Positions 41,151-48,208 of a DNA stretch of 64,000 bases are shown here, one piece after another; position 1 is the first letter of the stretch; each line of letters begins with the position of its first letter. Below the pieces are notes generated by a model. It was not told the origin of the DNA. It did no database searches and worked only from the letters and a program-made list of their open reading frames with translations. This stretch comes from Piscinibacter caeni. GTDB lineage: Bacteria; Pseudomonadota; Gammaproteobacteria; Burkholderiales; Burkholderiaceae_C. Where the stretch lies: assembly GCA_003265685.1 (NCBI GenBank), contig QJOU01000030.1:1-64000 (forward strand), given 5' to 3'. The position numbers were made by a program, and so were the translations under genes.

Positions 41151-41274
41151 GTGGCTGATTCTGCTGGAAGCCCTGCTGGCCCTCGTGATCCTGCTGGGCA
41201 TCGTCTGGTGGACCATGTTCTCGGGCCGCCGGCGCGGTGAGCGCCACGACGCCGACGGCGACTCAGGCCGCTGA
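41149..41274 (+). CDS. Small single-pass membrane protein, 41 aa
   Basis: One strong membrane helix (WLILLEALLALVILLGIVWW) and a short basic/acidic tail ending SGR. CAGGAAA lies about 10 bases upstream, and a CTAGAAT promoter element lies further up. The ATG overlaps the mltA ATG by 2 bases on opposite strands, and the 3' end overlaps the convergent gene by 12 bases. Unknown family; I infer that it is real from the promoter motif, ribosome-binding site and clean hydrophobic helix. The alternative is chance: the antisense of an mltA leader region. Confidence 0.45.
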   Translation: MWLILLEALLALVILLGIVWWTMFSGRRRGERHDADGDSGR

Positions 41275-43260
41275 CTCGCGCGGCGGCCACACGAACGACA
41301 GCGGGCGCGTCAGCAGGCGGCGTCGCCAGGCCCGGTAGATGCGGCTGCGGTCGGCGAGGCGGATGCCGCGCGAACGCAGCGCCACCTTGAAGGCGAGCAC
41401 GAAGCTGACCGTCAGGTTCAGCAGCCCGGTCAGCGCGATGCCGGCCGCGCACCACCAGAACGCACCCTCGCCCAGCAGCCCGGGCCCGAGCGCGCCCAGC
41501 GCCGCGGCGAGCTGGCCGGTCGAGAGGGTCACGTGGCGCACCTCGACCGGCAGGGCGAAGAAACCCGCCACCGCCGGCACCAGCCCGAGCATCAGCCCGA
41601 GCGAGACGTTGGCGGTGAGCCCGGAGATGTTGGCGCGCCACCAGCGCGCCCAGCGCTTGGCGCGGGCGTCGCCCAGCAGCGCGATGCTGCGCGGGTTCCA
41701 GGCGATCGCGCTGTCGAGCCGGTGCCAGACGAACCAGTTCTCGGCCCAGCCGGCGATCAACGAGCTGGCGAACAGCAGCACGCCGGTGAAGGCGGCAAAC
41801 AGCGGCGTCGGCCCGAGCAGCGTGAGCGAATGCAGCACGTACTGCGCGGTGGCCTCGCCCACCAGCGGCGCGCCGAACAGCGCCTGCCAGGCGAGCTGGC
41901 CGAGCAGCACCAGCGGCCCGGCCAGCATCAGGTTGCCGAAGATGCCCGCGGCCTGCGAGCGGATCAGGTGCGCCACTTCGTCGACGAAGGCCTCGACCTT
42001 GGCGTCGTCGGAGACGTCGGCGAGCTTGTCGGCCATCGCCGGGGCGGTCATCGCCGGCTGCTTGGTGGCCACGGTCCAGTGGCACAGGTGGATGAGCACG
42101 AAGCTCGCCGCGTAGTTGACGCCGGCCCAGAAGCCGGCCCAGAACGCCGCCAGCCCGAGCGCGCCGATCGCGAACTTCACGAAGGTGGTGCCCGCGATCA
42201 CCGCGCCGCCGCCGCAGGCCGCGCGCAGCATCGCGCGGTACTCGGCGCGGTCGCGGGTGATGTAGTGCTCGCCGGTCTCGGCATTGCGCTCGGCCACCTT
42301 GCGTGCCAGCAGCGAGTAGTGGCGCGCGAACAGCGCCCGCAGGCCGCGGCGCTGCTCGGCCGTGCGCGCGAGCGTGGCGAGCAGGCGCGCCAGCTCGTGC
42401 GCCGGGCGCTCGGCCAGCAGGCAGTCGAGCAGCGCCTCGATGCGGTCGCAGCGCGCGCGCAGCTGGTCGACCTCGAACACGATGCCCACCGAGACGCCGT
42501 GCTCCTCCAGGTGCTCGTGCACGCTGGCGGCGGCGCGCCGGCAGGCGGCCAGCAGGGCCCGCAGGTACTGCACCTGCTGCAGCAGGCGCGCCGTGTCGCC
42601 GGCCTGCGCCAGCTCGGCGGTGCGTTCGGCCACCGCGGCGAGCTGGCGGAAGGGGCGGTCGACCAGCAGCTCAGGGCTCATGCGCTGGCGCAGCGCGCCC
42701 GACAGCCCCGAGGCGCGCACCGCCGAGGCGAGGAACACCACGCCGTCGAGCAGCGGTGTGCGCCAGTCCTCGCCCTGCGCCCGCGCGGGGGCGAGCAGCG
42801 CGGCCAGGCGCGCCAGCGTCTCGTCGTCGACGGCCTCGAGCCAGGCCGCATCGGCCTCGCGCGGGAACAGCAGCGCGAACAGCTCGCCGAGGTCGGTGGT
42901 CTCGGGCGTGTGCGGCAGCAGCCGCGTGCGCAGCCGCTGGCCCAGCTCGGCCAGGAAATGCGTGCGCGGCGCGAAGCCGAAGTCGGCGAACAAGGCGGCG
43001 ATGTCCACCTCGCGCCAGAACAGCGCGAGCAGCTCGCCGACGCGCGCGCGGTGCGCGGGGTGGCGCTCCAGCACGCCGAGCAGGTGCTTCAGGCGCAGCA
43101 CCGGCGTGGGCGTCTGGCGTTCGCCTTCGAGCGGCGCATGGCGCAGCCACTGCATCAGCCGCACCAGCCACAGGTGGCGTTCGGCCAGCGACGCCTTCGG
43201 GTCGGCGCCGTTCAGCAGTGCGGTGAGGTCCCAGGTCGAACGGCGGGCCCGGGTCGTCAT
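41263..43260 (-). CDS. Multi-pass membrane protein of the 'site-specific recombinase' (Gcr) family
   Basis: 665 residues. The N-terminal half is helical and Leu/Arg/Glu-rich; the C-terminal half has about six membrane segments (for example GALGLAAFWAGFWAGVNYAASFVLIHLCHWTVATKQPAMTAP). WAENWFVWHRLDSAIAWNPR is typical of the family. It was named from an early recombinase report, but no tyrosine- or serine-recombinase active site is visible and the topology argues for a membrane role. True function unknown. It lies 7 bases after apaG on the same strand, so the two may be co-transcribed. Confidence 0.85.
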   Translation of the reverse strand: MTTRARRSTWDLTALLNGADPKASLAERHLWLVRLMQWLRHAPLEGERQTPTPVLRLKHLLGVLERHPAHRARVGELLALFWREVDIAALFADFGFAPRTHFLAELGQRLRTRLLPHTPETTDLGELFALLFPREADAAWLEAVDDETLARLAALLAPARAQGEDWRTPLLDGVVFLASAVRASGLSGALRQRMSPELLVDRPFRQLAAVAERTAELAQAGDTARLLQQVQYLRALLAACRRAAASVHEHLEEHGVSVGIVFEVDQLRARCDRIEALLDCLLAERPAHELARLLATLARTAEQRRGLRALFARHYSLLARKVAERNAETGEHYITRDRAEYRAMLRAACGGGAVIAGTTFVKFAIGALGLAAFWAGFWAGVNYAASFVLIHLCHWTVATKQPAMTAPAMADKLADVSDDAKVEAFVDEVAHLIRSQAAGIFGNLMLAGPLVLLGQLAWQALFGAPLVGEATAQYVLHSLTLLGPTPLFAAFTGVLLFASSLIAGWAENWFVWHRLDSAIAWNPRSIALLGDARAKRWARWWRANISGLTANVSLGLMLGLVPAVAGFFALPVEVRHVTLSTGQLAAALGALGPGLLGEGAFWWCAAGIALTGLLNLTVSFVLAFKVALRSRGIRLADRSRIYRAWRRRLLTRPLSFVWPPRESAA

Positions 43261-43267
43261 GCGCGGG

Positions 43268-43642
43268 TCAGTGCAGCGCGGAGGCGGTGGTCAGGCCGAA
43301 CTCGGGCACCGGCGCGTCGAACGGCCGCGCGTCCTCGGTCATGCAGAAGAAGGTGCCGCGCATCGTGCCGTGCGGCGTGCCGATCTGTGCCCAGCTCGTG
43401 TACTCGAAGCTCTCGCCGGGCTTGAGCAGCGGCTGGTGGCCCACCACCGCGAGGCCGCGCACCTCCTCCACGTGGCCGTCGGCGTCGGTGATGATCCAGT
43501 GCCGCGCGATCAGCTGCGCCGTCACGTCGCCGGTGTTGCGGATCGTGATCGTGTACGCGAAGGCGTGCCGGCCGCGAGCCGGATCGGACTGCTCGGGCAG
43601 CGGACGCACCACCACGCTGTTGGTGAACTCGGGCTTGGCCAT
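43268..43642 (-). CDS. apaG: Co2+/Mg2+ efflux-associated protein ApaG
   Basis: 124 residues, a fibronectin-III-like fold. [26 protein letters not shown] and [24 protein letters not shown] are diagnostic. Its role is debated (metal efflux, ApaH operon member, partner of other proteins). The ATG at 43642 is 8 bases from a minus-strand TAGAAT that is shared symmetrically with rpe, so the mRNA may have almost no leader. Confidence 0.93.
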   Translation of the reverse strand: MAKPEFTNSVVVRPLPEQSDPARGRHAFAYTITIRNTGDVTAQLIARHWIITDADGHVEEVRGLAVVGHQPLLKPGESFEYTSWAQIGTPHGTMRGTFFCMTEDARPFDAPVPEFGLTTASALH

Positions 43643-43649
43643 GGGGGCG

Positions 43650-43661
43650 GATTCTAGAATC
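43650..43661. promoter_or_regulatory. Palindromic -10 element shared by divergent apaG and rpe
   Basis: GATTCTAGAATC is a perfect 12-bp palindrome in the middle of a 26-bp intergenic gap. It presents TAGAAT on both strands, each exactly 8 bases from the respective ATG. Predicted transcription starts fall at or within 2 bases of the two start codons. The -35 regions would lie inside the opposite genes and are poor. Confidence 0.6.
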
Positions 43662-43668
43662 GCGGCCC

Positions 43669-44349
43669 ATGCCCCCACGCCTGATCGCCCCGTCCATCCT
43701 CTCGGCCGACTTCGCCCGCCTGGGCGAGGAGGTGCGCGCCGTCATCGCCGCCGGCGCCGACTGGATCCACTTCGACGTGATGGACAACCATTACGTGCCC
43801 AACCTGACCATCGGCCCGATGGTCTGCGAGGCGATCCGCAAACATGCCGCGAAGGCCGACGGCACGAAGGTGCCGATCGACGTGCACCTGATGGTGCAGC
43901 CGGTCGACGCGCTCGCGACCGCGTTCGCCAAGGCGGGCGCGGACCTGATCAGCTTCCACCCCGATGCCAGCACGCACGTGGACCGCACGCTGCAGCTCAT
44001 CCGGGCCGAAGGCTGCCGCGCCGGCCTGGTGTTCAACCCGGCCGCGCCGCTGGACGTGCTGGAGTGGGTGATCGACAAGGTCGACCTGGTGCTGATCATG
44101 AGCGTCAACCCGGGCTTCGGCGGGCAGAGCTTCATTCCCTCGGCGCTGAAGAAGATCGAGCGCGCGCGCCGGCTGATCGAGGCGAGCGGGCGCGACATCC
44201 GGCTCGAGGTCGACGGCGGCATCAAGGTCGACAACATCCGCGCCGTGGCCGATGCGGGCGCCGACACCTTCGTGGCCGGCAGCGCGATCTTCGGGCAGAA
44301 GGACTACGCCGCGGTGATCGCGGCGATGCGCGAGCGGCTCGCGGCCTAG
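43669..44349 (+). CDS. rpe: Ribulose-phosphate 3-epimerase
   Basis: 226 residues, TIM barrel. Signatures: [32 protein letters not shown] (metal Asp and His), [18 protein letters not shown] and VDGGI. It interconverts ribulose-5-phosphate and xylulose-5-phosphate in the pentose phosphate or Calvin cycle. No Shine-Dalgarno; the -10 lies 8 bases before the ATG, which suggests a leaderless mRNA. Overlaps the convergent J-domain gene by 4 bases. Confidence 0.96.
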   Translation: MPPRLIAPSILSADFARLGEEVRAVIAAGADWIHFDVMDNHYVPNLTIGPMVCEAIRKHAAKADGTKVPIDVHLMVQPVDALATAFAKAGADLISFHPDASTHVDRTLQLIRAEGCRAGLVFNPAAPLDVLEWVIDKVDLVLIMSVNPGFGGQSFIPSALKKIERARRLIEASGRDIRLEVDGGIKVDNIRAVADAGADTFVAGSAIFGQKDYAAVIAAMRERLAA

Positions 44350-45218
44350 GCTCTGCGCCGCTCCCAGGCGCGCAGCCGGCGCTGCCAATCGTCGAGCGGG
44401 GCGGCCCCCGCCGCCGACAGGCGCTCGAGCAGCGACTCCTGTTCCGCGCTGAGGCTCTCGGGGAAACGCGGCTCGATCGTCACCACGCAGTCGCCGCGCA
44501 CGCCGCCGCGGTCCGGGAAGCCCTGGCCGCGCAGACGGTAGCTGCGGTGCGCGCGGCGCAGCCGCATCTGCTGCAGCCCGGATAGCGTGGGCACCTCGAC
44601 CCAGCGTTCGGCCATCCAGGCGAAGCCGTCCACCGGCATCTCGCAGCGCAGCGTGCCGTCCTCGTCGAGCGTGAAGAGCGGGTGCGGTGCGAGCTCGATC
44701 TGCAGCTCCAGCGCGCCGGCGGGGGTGTGCGCCTGCAGCCGGTCACCCGCGCGTGCGCCGGGCGGGATGCGCACCGTGTGCCGGTAGCCGCGCGCCAGCC
44801 GGCCGCGGCCGGCGCAGGCGCTGCACGGCGCGGTCGACGACAGCCAGCCGTACCACGCCGGGCGGCGCAGCTCGCCCTGGCCGTCGCAGGCCGCGCAGGG
44901 CTCGCTGCGCTGGCCGCGCAGCGGCTTGAGACAGCCGGCCGCGGCCTCCTCCAGGCTCAGGCGCATGCGCCGGCGCAGCGGCCGGGCGGCCGGTTCGGCA
45001 TCGGCGGCCGGCGCCGGTGACTCCGTTCCGTCCGGCCCGAGCCGGATCGTCTCGTAGGCCGTGTTGATGCGCTGCATGCGCGCCAGCGCACCGGGCGCGG
45101 GGTTGCGGTCCGGGTGCCATTGCGCCACCAGGCGGCGCCAGGCCGCCTTCACCTGCGCCACACTCGCACCGGGCGCCAGGCCCAGTTCGGCATAGGCGTG
45201 TTCGATCACCAAGAGCAT
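44346..45218 (-). CDS. J-domain (DnaJ-like) co-chaperone with a reduced zinc region
   Basis: 290 residues. An N-terminal J domain with the HPD motif (WHPDRNP, about 37-39) is followed by a short region with only two CxxCxGxG motifs ([16 protein letters not shown]) in place of the four in DnaJ, and a C-terminal DnaJ substrate-binding domain ([24 protein letters not shown]). There is no long Gly/Phe linker. It probably serves Hsp70 as a specialised co-chaperone; classical dnaJ should lie elsewhere beside dnaK. Confidence 0.85.
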   Translation of the reverse strand: MLLVIEHAYAELGLAPGASVAQVKAAWRRLVAQWHPDRNPAPGALARMQRINTAYETIRLGPDGTESPAPAADAEPAARPLRRRMRLSLEEAAAGCLKPLRGQRSEPCAACDGQGELRRPAWYGWLSSTAPCSACAGRGRLARGYRHTVRIPPGARAGDRLQAHTPAGALELQIELAPHPLFTLDEDGTLRCEMPVDGFAWMAERWVEVPTLSGLQQMRLRRAHRSYRLRGQGFPDRGGVRGDCVVTIEPRFPESLSAEQESLLERLSAAGAAPLDDWQRRLRAWERRRA

Positions 45219-45251
45219 GTCCTCCCGGGGGGCATGCTAGCGGCTCGGCCC

Positions 45252-46739
45252 TCAGGCCATCGGCGCCGGTGCGTGCACGGGCGTGCGGCTCGGCGCCGCC
45301 GGCCCGGCCTGCGCCAGCCGGGCGACGATCTGCCCGAGCTTGTTGATCGCCGCCTCGGTGCGCGCGGTGAAGGGCTCGCCGTACTGCAGGCGGATGAAGT
45401 GGTCGAAGCGGCGCGTGGTGGAGAAGGCCGCGCCGGGCGCGACGCCGATGTGCTCGTGCCGCGCCATCGCGAACACCTCGCGTGAATCGACGTGCTTCGG
45501 CAATTCGATCCACAGCATCATGCCGCCCTGCGGCAGCGAGAGCCGGCAGCCCATCGGGAAGTGGCGCGCCACCGCGTCGGCCATCTGCAGCATCTGCGTC
45601 TTCAGCGCGGCGCGCAGGCGGCGCAGGTGGTGGTCGTAGCCGCCGTCGCGGATGAACTGCGCCAGCACCTCCTGCGTCACCATCGGGCAGGCCACCGAGG
45701 TGCGGAACTTCAGCGCCTGCGTCTTCAGGAAATGCCGACCCGGCGCGACCCAGCCGATGCGGTAACCCGGCGCGACGGTCTTGGTGAAGGCCGAGCACAG
45801 GATGATGTCGCCGTCCGGATCGAAATGCTTGAGCACCGGCGGGCGCTGCTCGCCGAAGTGGATCTCGCCGTAGATGTCGCTCTCGATGATCGTGATGCCG
45901 CGCTCGCCCATCATCTGCACCAGCGCGCGCTTGCGCTCGGGCGGCATCAGGCTGCCCATCGGGTTGGGGAAGTTCGGCAGCAGCACGCAGGCGCGCACCG
46001 CGCCGGGCTGCTGCGTCGCGAAGTCGAGCGCCTCGAGCGAGATGCCGTCCCTCGGATGCGTCGGGATCTCGAGCGCGCGCATCCCGAGGCTCTCGATCAC
46101 CTGCAGCAGGTGGAAATAGGTGGGCGACTCCAGCACGATGGTGTCGCCGGCCTGCGCCACCGAGCGCAGCGCGAGGTAGACCGCCTCCATGCCGCCGTTG
46201 GTGATGACGATCTCCTCGGGCCGCAGCTGCACGCCCGAGCTGACCGCGCGGCGCGCGATCTCCTGGCGCAGCGCCGGGCTGCCCTCCATCTGGCAGCGCG
46301 AGGCGTACTCCGGGTGGCGCCGGTTCACGCCAGCCATCAGGTGCTGCAGCTTGGCCTCGGGCAGCAGGGTGCGCGCCGGCTGGGCGTGGAACGAGGGCAC
46401 TGCGAGCGGATCGTTGACGATCCACAGGAACTCCTGCAGCACCTGGTCCATGTTGACCAGCGAGGGCGGTGCCATGCGCAGGTCGAGCATCGGTTCGGGC
46501 AGCACCGGCACGCGCGGGGCGACGAAGTAACCCGACTTGGGGCGCGCCTGCACCAGGCCGCGGTTCTCCAGGCTGCGGTAGACCTGCAGCGCGGTGCTCA
46601 TGCTCACGCCGTGCTGCTGGCTGAGCGCGCGCACCGAGGGCAGCCGCGTGCCGGCGCGCAGGGCGCCGCTGGCGATGCCCGCCTCGAGCTGCCCGGCGAT
46701 GCGCTGGTACAGGGGCCCGGGGGCGGCGCTCGCGTCCAT
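45252..46739 (-). CDS. MocR-family regulator (GntR winged helix fused to an aminotransferase-like domain)
   Basis: 495 residues. The N-terminal GntR helix-turn-helix (AGTRLPSVRALSQQHGVSMSTALQVYRSLENRGLV, about 25-70) is joined to a fold-type I PLP domain (about 110-480) with ITNGGMEAVYLAL, LPNFPNPMGS and the PLP-Lys region SAFTKTVAPGYRIGW. MocR proteins bind direct repeats and respond to PLP or amino compounds. The intergenic region with the divergent DUF2917 gene carries such repeats, so that gene is the likely target, together with autoregulation. Confidence 0.92.
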   Translation of the reverse strand: MDASAAPGPLYQRIAGQLEAGIASGALRAGTRLPSVRALSQQHGVSMSTALQVYRSLENRGLVQARPKSGYFVAPRVPVLPEPMLDLRMAPPSLVNMDQVLQEFLWIVNDPLAVPSFHAQPARTLLPEAKLQHLMAGVNRRHPEYASRCQMEGSPALRQEIARRAVSSGVQLRPEEIVITNGGMEAVYLALRSVAQAGDTIVLESPTYFHLLQVIESLGMRALEIPTHPRDGISLEALDFATQQPGAVRACVLLPNFPNPMGSLMPPERKRALVQMMGERGITIIESDIYGEIHFGEQRPPVLKHFDPDGDIILCSAFTKTVAPGYRIGWVAPGRHFLKTQALKFRTSVACPMVTQEVLAQFIRDGGYDHHLRRLRAALKTQMLQMADAVARHFPMGCRLSLPQGGMMLWIELPKHVDSREVFAMARHEHIGVAPGAAFSTTRRFDHFIRLQYGEPFTARTEAAINKLGQIVARLAQAGPAAPSRTPVHAPAPMA

Positions 46740-46772
46740 GCAGGGCATTGTGGACCGTGCGGCAGGGCGCGT

Positions 46773-46809
46773 ACCAGTACAGAGGTGGCCATAGGGCACC
46801 GGTACAGAG
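46773..46809. promoter_or_regulatory. Direct repeats, probable MocR-type operator
   Basis: ACCAGTACAGAG (46773-46784) and ACCGGTACAGAG (46798-46809) are direct repeats 25 bases apart in the 175-base gap between the divergent mocR-like and DUF2917 genes. GabR- and PdxR-type MocR factors bind repeats in this arrangement. The rest of the gap shows no gene. Confidence 0.55.
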
Positions 46810-46914
46810 CGGCCGCCGCACCCCTCTGTGCTGCTGCAGTTCGGGCAGCGCTGGCGCTGTTGCGCCGGCGCGCGCGGCGGAACACTGGCCACCCAGCCAC
46901 TCGAGGATGCCGCC

Positions 46915-47403
46915 ATGCTCCGCTTCGAACCCCCCGTCGAGCTGCAGCTCGCCCCCGGACGCCTGCTGCGCTGGCAGCAGCATGAAGCGGTGCGCCTGCG
47001 CGTGGCCGCCGGGCGCGTCTGGATCACCCGGTGCGGCGATCCCGACGACCACTTCCTCGATGCGGGCCAGCACATGCTGCTCGCGCCGCGGGCGCAGGTG
47101 CTGGTCGGGGCCGAACGCGCCGGCGCCCGCATCCTGATCGAGACCGCCCCGGCGTCTCAAGGAAACGCCGGGCCGTCCCAAGTTTCCTTGACCCCCGCGG
47201 GGGGGGGCGGGCCGGGCCTGGCCCGGCCCTGGGGGTGCTCAGAAGAAGGCGCGCAGGTAGTTGACCGGCGCGTGGTCGGCGAAGCTGCGCAGCCCCACGT
47301 GGCCCGGCCGCCAGGCCTGCTGCAGCAGGTACGCCAGCTTGGCGCGGCGGCCGTCGGCCTGCATCGCCGCCTCGGAGGGATCCTCGCGCAGGCGGCCCGC
47401 TGA
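46915..47403 (+). CDS. DUF2917 family protein with a doubtful C-terminal extension
   Basis: 162 residues as read. The first 80 or so (LRFEPPVELQLAPGRLLRW, AAGRVWITRCGDPDDHFLDAGQHMLL, GARILIET) form the DUF2917 domain, a small cupin-like beta protein of unknown function. From about residue 82 the frame runs through two inverted repeats and a nine-G tract and then antisense over the lipase 3' end for 165 bases. That tail looks non-native; a single base change at either of two CAA codons (47158 or 47179) would close the frame. Divergent from a MocR-type regulator, its likely controller. Confidence 0.65.
   Translation: MLRFEPPVELQLAPGRLLRWQQHEAVRLRVAAGRVWITRCGDPDDHFLDAGQHMLLAPRAQVLVGAERAGARILIETAPASQGNAGPSQVSLTPAGGGGPGLARPWGCSEEGAQVVDRRVVGEAAQPHVARPPGLLQQVRQLGAAAVGLHRRLGGILAQAAR
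47157..47191. repeat. 10-bp inverted repeat in the DUF2917 3' region
   Basis: TCAAGGAAAC, 15 bases, GTTTCCTTGA, perfectly paired. AT-richer than its surroundings, so it stands out. Possible terminator stem or protein-binding site. It lies inside the read-through tail of the DUF2917 frame. Confidence 0.6.
47209..47229. terminator. Strong GC hairpin between the DUF2917 and lipase genes
   Basis: GGGCCGGGCC, one base, GGCCCGGCCC, 9 bases after the lipase stop (minus strand) and downstream of the DUF2917 domain. It lies next to a run of nine G (47199-47207). Lacks a T-run; a bidirectional terminator is the best guess. Confidence 0.45.
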
Positions 47404-48084
47404 ATCGATGTAGCTCGGCGCGCGCACGTGCACGTAGTCGAGCTCGGGCGGCGGCACGCGGGTGACGATGTCGGTGCAGTCGACGTAGCGCGCGCCCGGC
47501 ACGCCGGCCAGCGCGGCGGCGAAGCCGGCGTTGCCCACCCGCGGCGAGCCGAGCGTGACGAGCAGCGTGGGCCGCAGCAGCGTCGCCGCCAGCGTCGCGA
47601 GCGCCGCGCCCAGGCTGTGCCCGGTCAGCACCAGCGCGCCGCTGCCGCTGCCGGCGCCGCCCAGCCAGGCCTCGAGCTCGGCGCGCAGGCCGCGGCACGC
47701 ACGGGCGAACCCGGCATGCACGCGGCCGCCGGTCTCGGGCCACTCGACGGGCGGGAAGTTCAGGTCGGTCAGCAGGTCGTCCAGGTCGTCGGGCTGCGTG
47801 CCGCGGAACGCGAGCAGGCGCGTGCCGTCGCTGCTGCGCCGCGTGCCGTAGGCGTAGCTGCCGCTGTCCGCGTGCACGAACAGCGTGACCGGGCCGAAGC
47901 CGACGCGCGCCAGCGCCTCGTCGAGCCGCACCCGCTCGCCCGGCACGGTCTCGGCGCGCAGGTAGGCGAGCCGGGCCGCCTCCATCGCGATCTGCGGCAG
48001 CGGCAGCACCGCGCCGGCCACGAACAGCGTGCCACGCTGTTCGCTGTGGTAGAGCGCCTCGCGGGTGGCGTCGTAGGGGAGCAT
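47239..48084 (-). CDS. Class 3 lipase (alpha/beta hydrolase)
   Basis: 281 residues, without a signal peptide. LLAFRGTQPDDLDDLLTDLNF is the class 3 oxyanion/lid region, GHSLG (Ser157) the nucleophile elbow, CTDIVTRVPP supplies the Asp (about 205) and DHAPVNYLRAF the His (271), so the triad is complete. Family members hydrolyse acylglycerols or phospholipids. The lack of an export signal means that it would act in the cytoplasm or be released by lysis. It is divergent, 124 bases away, from the metallophosphoesterase-CHAT operon, which raises the possibility of a joint effector role (inference). Confidence 0.9.
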   Translation of the reverse strand: MLPYDATREALYHSEQRGTLFVAGAVLPLPQIAMEAARLAYLRAETVPGERVRLDEALARVGFGPVTLFVHADSGSYAYGTRRSSDGTRLLAFRGTQPDDLDDLLTDLNFPPVEWPETGGRVHAGFARACRGLRAELEAWLGGAGSGSGALVLTGHSLGAALATLAATLLRPTLLVTLGSPRVGNAGFAAALAGVPGARYVDCTDIVTRVPPPELDYVHVRAPSYIDSAGRLREDPSEAAMQADGRRAKLAYLLQQAWRPGHVGLRSFADHAPVNYLRAFF

Positions 48085-48148
48085 GGCGCGGCGATCATGC
48101 GCGCGCCGGCGTGTCCCGCGCAATGGGGATCCTGGGGGCGGCGCGTCA

Positions 48149-48178
48149 TTGACACGCCCGCACGCCGGTGCCGATGAT
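48149..48178 (+). promoter_or_regulatory. Near-consensus sigma-70 promoter of the phosphoesterase-CHAT operon
   Basis: Consensus -35 TTGACA (48149-48154), 18 bases, then GATGAT (48173-48178). The predicted transcript starts about 24 bases before the ATG at 48209, which has CGGAG 7 bases upstream. It is among the best promoters in the window. Confidence 0.6.
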
Positions 48179-48208
48179 CCGCCACCGCCGCGAAACCGGA
48201 GCCGCCCG

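Noticed and set aside
47239-48084. Lipase as a certain member of the phosphoesterase-CHAT operon
   Set aside because: It is on the other strand with its own terminator-like hairpin; only proximity supports a link.
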